This document shows, in pieces, positions 61,282-64,000 of a DNA stretch of 64,000 bases. Position 1 is the stretch's first letter; every line of letters starts with the position of its first letter. Both the position numbers and the translations under genes were made by a program. The DNA lies in the NCBI RefSeq assembly GCF_000758545.1, contig NZ_CP009279.1, positions 4,526,001-4,590,000 on the forward strand, given 5' to 3'. The notes under the pieces were generated by a model, which did not search any database, had not been told where the DNA came from, and saw nothing but the letters and a program-made list of their open reading frames with translations. The DNA comes from Paenibacillus sp. FSL H7-0737 (GTDB lineage: Bacteria > Bacillota > Bacilli > Paenibacillales > Paenibacillaceae).

Positions 61282-61284
61282 GCC

Positions 61285-62031
61285 ATGACACAGCATTTAT
61301 CTGGCAGCAACGAGCCGCTGGACGGAATGTCGAAGCGCTTTGAAGTGTTATACGAAGATAATCATCTTCTAGGCATAGTGAAGCCCGTGAATATTCCTGT
61401 TCAGGAGGATGCTACTGGAGATCCTGATCTGCTCAACCTGCTCAAAGAAGATGTGAAGGAACGCTTTAACAAGCCTGGCAACGTCTATATGGGGCTAGTC
61501 CACCGCCTGGATCGTCCGGTTGGGGGTGCAATGATCTTTGCCAAGACATCAAAAGCAGCCTCAAGACTATCCGAGTGTGTCAGAACTCACAGCTTTCATA
61601 AGGTGTACTTAACGGTCGTGCACGGAAAACCACCAGCATCTCATGGCCGTCTTACCGATACGCTGCTTAAAGACGCCAAGAGCAATACCGTCACTGTAGT
61701 CCGGAAAGGAACACCCGGCGGTAAGGAAGCCATTCTGGATTACACAGTACTTGGCAGCGCTGAGGGTTACAGCCTGCTCAAGATCGATTTACTTACCGGT
61801 CGTTCACATCAAATTCGAGTGCAGCTTAGCTCCATCGGCTGCCCCTTATACGGTGATCAGAAGTATGGAGCTTCGGTGAACAGACCTGGACAGCAAATTG
61901 CACTGTGGTCTGCACTTGTAGGTTTTCCCCACCCTGTTACTAAAGAAGAAGTAGAACTTATTTCCCTGCCTCCGCAAACCCATCCTTGGGATTTATGGTC
62001 CAAGGAATTACAAAAGAAGGCTATCCGTTAA
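61285..62031 (+). CDS. RluA-family pseudouridine synthase
   Basis: A 248-residue RNA-modifying enzyme. The catalytic Asp is in GLVHRLDRPVGG (about residue 77), and RSHQIRVQLSSIGCPLYGDQKYG (about 173-195) is the family's RNA/uracil-binding block. There is no S4 domain. It follows the methyltransferase gene by three bases. The exact rRNA or tRNA target is unknown. A terminator overlaps its end. Confidence 0.92.
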   Translation: MTQHLSGSNEPLDGMSKRFEVLYEDNHLLGIVKPVNIPVQEDATGDPDLLNLLKEDVKERFNKPGNVYMGLVHRLDRPVGGAMIFAKTSKAASRLSECVRTHSFHKVYLTVVHGKPPASHGRLTDTLLKDAKSNTVTVVRKGTPGGKEAILDYTVLGSAEGYSLLKIDLLTGRSHQIRVQLSSIGCPLYGDQKYGASVNRPGQQIALWSALVGFPHPVTKEEVELISLPPQTHPWDLWSKELQKKAIR

Positions 62032-62051
62032 TGGATGGCCTTCTTTTTTTT
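62015..62051 (+). terminator. Terminator of the methyltransferase-RluA operon
   Basis: AGAAGGC (62015-62021) pairs with GCCTTCT (62038-62044), with inner ATCC/GGAT; eight T follow. The left arm lies inside the last codons. Confidence 0.9.
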
Positions 62052-62075
62052 GAAATAAAGTGTTGTTGTATATAT

Positions 62076-62507
62076 TCATGGTGTAGAACCTTCCGGTGCA
62101 GTTGTAACAACCATTTTGCCCATTAAATAGAGTAGTAGCTGTTGGTTATGAGAGGATATCGGATCAAGCGCTTCTGCAAAAAAATCACTGCGGATCTTCA
62201 AACCACGTGCAGTCTCCTGCGTTCCAATTTCCGTTATACTCACCCATACAATACGGCGATCCGCAGCATCTCTCTCCCGAATGATAAGCCCATTTTTCTC
62301 CATCCGATCAAGTAACATAGTAACCGCTGCAGGACTGGTCGCCAGATGTGGAGCCAGATCAGAAGGCTTCATGGCATCACGTTCTTGAAGCAGTTCAAGT
62401 ACTGTGAGTTGGGCATCCGTTAGCGATGGGGCAAGATTACTGTCCATATGTAGTTTGTAATCTTTTAAAATTTTATGCCAAATTTTACTGAATTCAGAAG
62501 CGTGCAC
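62076..62507 (-). CDS. MarR-family transcriptional regulator
   Basis: A 143-residue winged-helix protein from GTG behind GGAAGG. HTH: MKPSDLAPHLATSPAAVTMLLDRMEKNGLIIRE, followed by the wing RDAADRRIVWVSITEIG (DxR motif). It lies alone between a convergent RluA gene and parC, and no target operon is adjacent. The target is unknown. Confidence 0.92.
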   Translation of the reverse strand: MHASEFSKIWHKILKDYKLHMDSNLAPSLTDAQLTVLELLQERDAMKPSDLAPHLATSPAAVTMLLDRMEKNGLIIRERDAADRRIVWVSITEIGTQETARGLKIRSDFFAEALDPISSHNQQLLLYLMGKMVVTTAPEGSTP

Positions 62508-62623
62508 ACTGATTCCTTCCTTTCCTTGCGGTTCTATCCGGTATAACTACATTTTCGCGAAACAAATTCCATTTCCTGCAAAAGAAGAAAAATAAATCTT
62601 CTAAACTGATAAGCGGGAAAATT

Positions 62624-62672
62624 AAAAAAAGGCACTTAGTCAGTTCTCAAGAAGAATTGACTAAGCACCTTG
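62624..62672 (-). terminator. Terminator of parC
   Basis: AAGGCACTTAGTCAGTTCT and AGAATTGACTAAGCACCTT form a 19-bp stem with two mismatches around a short loop; the minus strand ends in seven T, about 40 bases after the parC stop. Confidence 0.92.
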
Positions 62673-62711
62673 ATAAGTTATTTTAACAAATCTGTTTATT
62701 ACTAGTTTATT

Positions 62712-64000
62712 TTACTTAACTGCCGGGAAAAGATTAACAATCTCATCCTTTTTCTCCACAGGAACAATCTGTTTGCCTGTAGAACGACGCTCTCCAAGTG
62801 GTGCAGATTCAGAAGAGAATGTATGATGTGCATTCTCCCGTGTAATTGCATTAAGTTCCAACGGTTCTCTGCAATAGAAAGCCCCTGCCAATTTACTGCC
62901 ATTTGGTCGTACTCGCTTGCCTTCCTTAAATTCAAAGGTTGGCATCCCTTTGCCACCGCGGCTTTGAGATGGATAATCCACTAGTAATGAACGTTTCGCA
63001 TATCCGATATCGGAGATAGAAAGGATCTCACCTTCATCTTCACTGACCCAGAAGCAAGAAATCACCTCATCGCCCTCACGAAGCTGAATGCCTCTTACAC
63101 CGGATGCAACACGGCCCATAGGATTAACTTCATTCTCATGGAATCTAATACTCATTCCTTCACGAGTCACGAGTACAATATCCTTGTCATTCGTACTAGT
63201 AGCCACTGTAATGATCTCATCACCGTCTGCTACCTTACAGGCTGCTACGGCTCCAGAGCGGCTTGTAGAGTATTCCTTGAGCTCTGTACGCTTAACCTGA
63301 CCTCTGCGGGTGATAAACACCAGGCTTTGCTGCGGATCATCAAGATTATTGACCGGAATCACGCTAATGATTCCATCCCCTTTAGACAATCCGATAACGT
63401 TAACAATCGCAGTACCTGGTTCTTTCCATTTAAACTCTGGAATCTGGTGAACCGGAAGTAAGAAGTACTGCCCCTTGCGCGTAAAGACCAGCAGACTGTC
63501 ACGGGTATTCACATCGAGCAGCTTAACGATATGATCGCCTTCTTTAACGCCTGATGTATGACGTTCCCCACCAGAGCGAGTAAAGGAAAGCATACTTGTA
63601 CGCTTAATATAACCGTCTGCGGAAAGTGCTACTAGCACATCCTCTGCGTTGACCAGCGCTTCAAGGCTAACCTTAAGCTCCTCAACTTCGCCTTGGATCA
63701 GCGAACGGCGATCGATCCCGTATTTGTCGCGGATCTCCAGCAATTCCTTACGGATTACAGCTACGAGCTTCTTGTCACTTTCCAAAATGCCACGCAGATG
63801 TGTAATCTTTGCCATCATTTCATCCAATTCTTTTTGGAGTGAAGTAATCTCCAAATTCGTCAGACGATACAATTGTAAGGTAAGAATAGAATCCGCTTGA
63901 CGTTCACTGAACCCGAACATCCACACGAGATTGTTCTGAGCATCCTGACGGTTCTTCGATGCTTTGATGGCAGCGATGACCTCATCCAGAATATTCAGCG
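62712..64000 (-). CDS. parC: DNA topoisomerase IV subunit A, C-terminal part (5' end outside window)
   Basis: The frame runs to the window edge, giving about 429 C-terminal residues of a type IIA topoisomerase A subunit. Visible are the end of the breakage-reunion core (ILDEVIAAIKASKNRQDAQNN, FGFSERQADSILTLQLYRLT), the coiled coil (TSLQKELDEMMAKITHLRGIL) and the beta-pinwheel C-terminal domain with several blades (e.g. YIKRTSMLSFTRSGG, FITRRGQVKRTELKEY, DIGYAKRSLLVDYPSQSRGGKG). The GyrA-box position reads SQSRGGKG, a degenerate form, and the C-terminus lacks an acidic tail, which favours ParC over GyrA. The active-site Tyr is upstream of the window. Confidence 0.85.
   Translation of the reverse strand, partial: LNILDEVIAAIKASKNRQDAQNNLVWMFGFSERQADSILTLQLYRLTNLEITSLQKELDEMMAKITHLRGILESDKKLVAVIRKELLEIRDKYGIDRRSLIQGEVEELKVSLEALVNAEDVLVALSADGYIKRTSMLSFTRSGGERHTSGVKEGDHIVKLLDVNTRDSLLVFTRKGQYFLLPVHQIPEFKWKEPGTAIVNVIGLSKGDGIISVIPVNNLDDPQQSLVFITRRGQVKRTELKEYSTSRSGAVAACKVADGDEIITVATSTNDKDIVLVTREGMSIRFHENEVNPMGRVASGVRGIQLREGDEVISCFWVSEDEGEILSISDIGYAKRSLLVDYPSQSRGGKGMPTFEFKEGKRVRPNGSKLAGAFYCREPLELNAITRENAHHTFSSESAPLGERRSTGKQIVPVEKKDEIVNLFPAVK

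Noticed and set aside
1..64000. CRISPR arrays, tRNA or rRNA genes, prophage
   Set aside because: No regularly spaced repeats, cloverleaf-like sequences, rRNA stretches or phage structural genes were seen.

Overview
The window looks like a chromosomal segment of a Paenibacillus-type Firmicute. The grounds are low to moderate GC, strong AGGAGG-like ribosome binding sites with frequent GTG/TTG starts, YesM/YesN two-component systems beside LplB/LplC-type sugar ABC permeases, yhbD-bactofilin genes, and many hairpin-plus-U terminators. This rests on gene content only; no database search was possible. No rRNA, tRNA, CRISPR array, intact transposase or prophage was seen.

Layout. 1-6007: a probable peptide export/immunity or signalling locus. 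It has an ABC-2 ATPase and permease, a 33-residue hydrophobic mini-gene, an ABC exporter and a gene cut by the window edge, all facing divergently from an Agr-like LytTR regulator and GHKL kinase. 6083-9571: a DUF5054/GH38-like protein with a GntR-LacI regulator and a matching operator pair. 9.7-16.1 kb: small genes, DinB, an LCP cell-wall ligase, a cold-shock gene with a leader hairpin, an MCP, a CBS protein and Map. 16.4-20.0 kb: sulfite reductase cysJ-cysI. 20.3-25.5 kb: a three-gene phosphorelay ending in a diguanylate cyclase. 25.6-27.4 kb: ACT protein plus UPF0210. 27.5-30.2 kb: a 12-residue-repeat protein divergent from two glycan genes (CgeB-like, WbsX-like). 30.3-32.3 kb: MFS pump and MarR regulator with twin operators.

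32.5-41.3 kb: a minus-strand sugar-uptake cluster, LplB-LplC-lipoprotein-YesM-YesN-second lipoprotein. 41.6-45.2 kb: yhbD, two bactofilins and an MFS pump. 45.5-48.3 kb: a secreted modular glycan-active protein with a cre-like site, and L25/Ctc. 48.5-55.3 kb: an App/Opp-type oligopeptide importer with its own winged-helix regulator and twin operators over the promoter. 55.3-56.2 kb: a gene-poor stretch with degenerate 23-bp repeats. 56.2-64 kb: acetyltransferases, a Fur-boxed flavodoxin coupled to an unknown gene, VOC and AraC genes, an RlmI-like methyltransferase, an RluA pseudouridine synthase, a MarR regulator and the 3' part of parC.

Most promising for novelty are the left-edge cluster with its overlooked mini-gene, the unknown protein in the Fur-controlled flavodoxin operon, and the repeat-protein/glycan-enzyme trio at 27.5-30.2 kb. 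Several regulator-operator pairs can be read directly from dyads placed over promoter hexamers.
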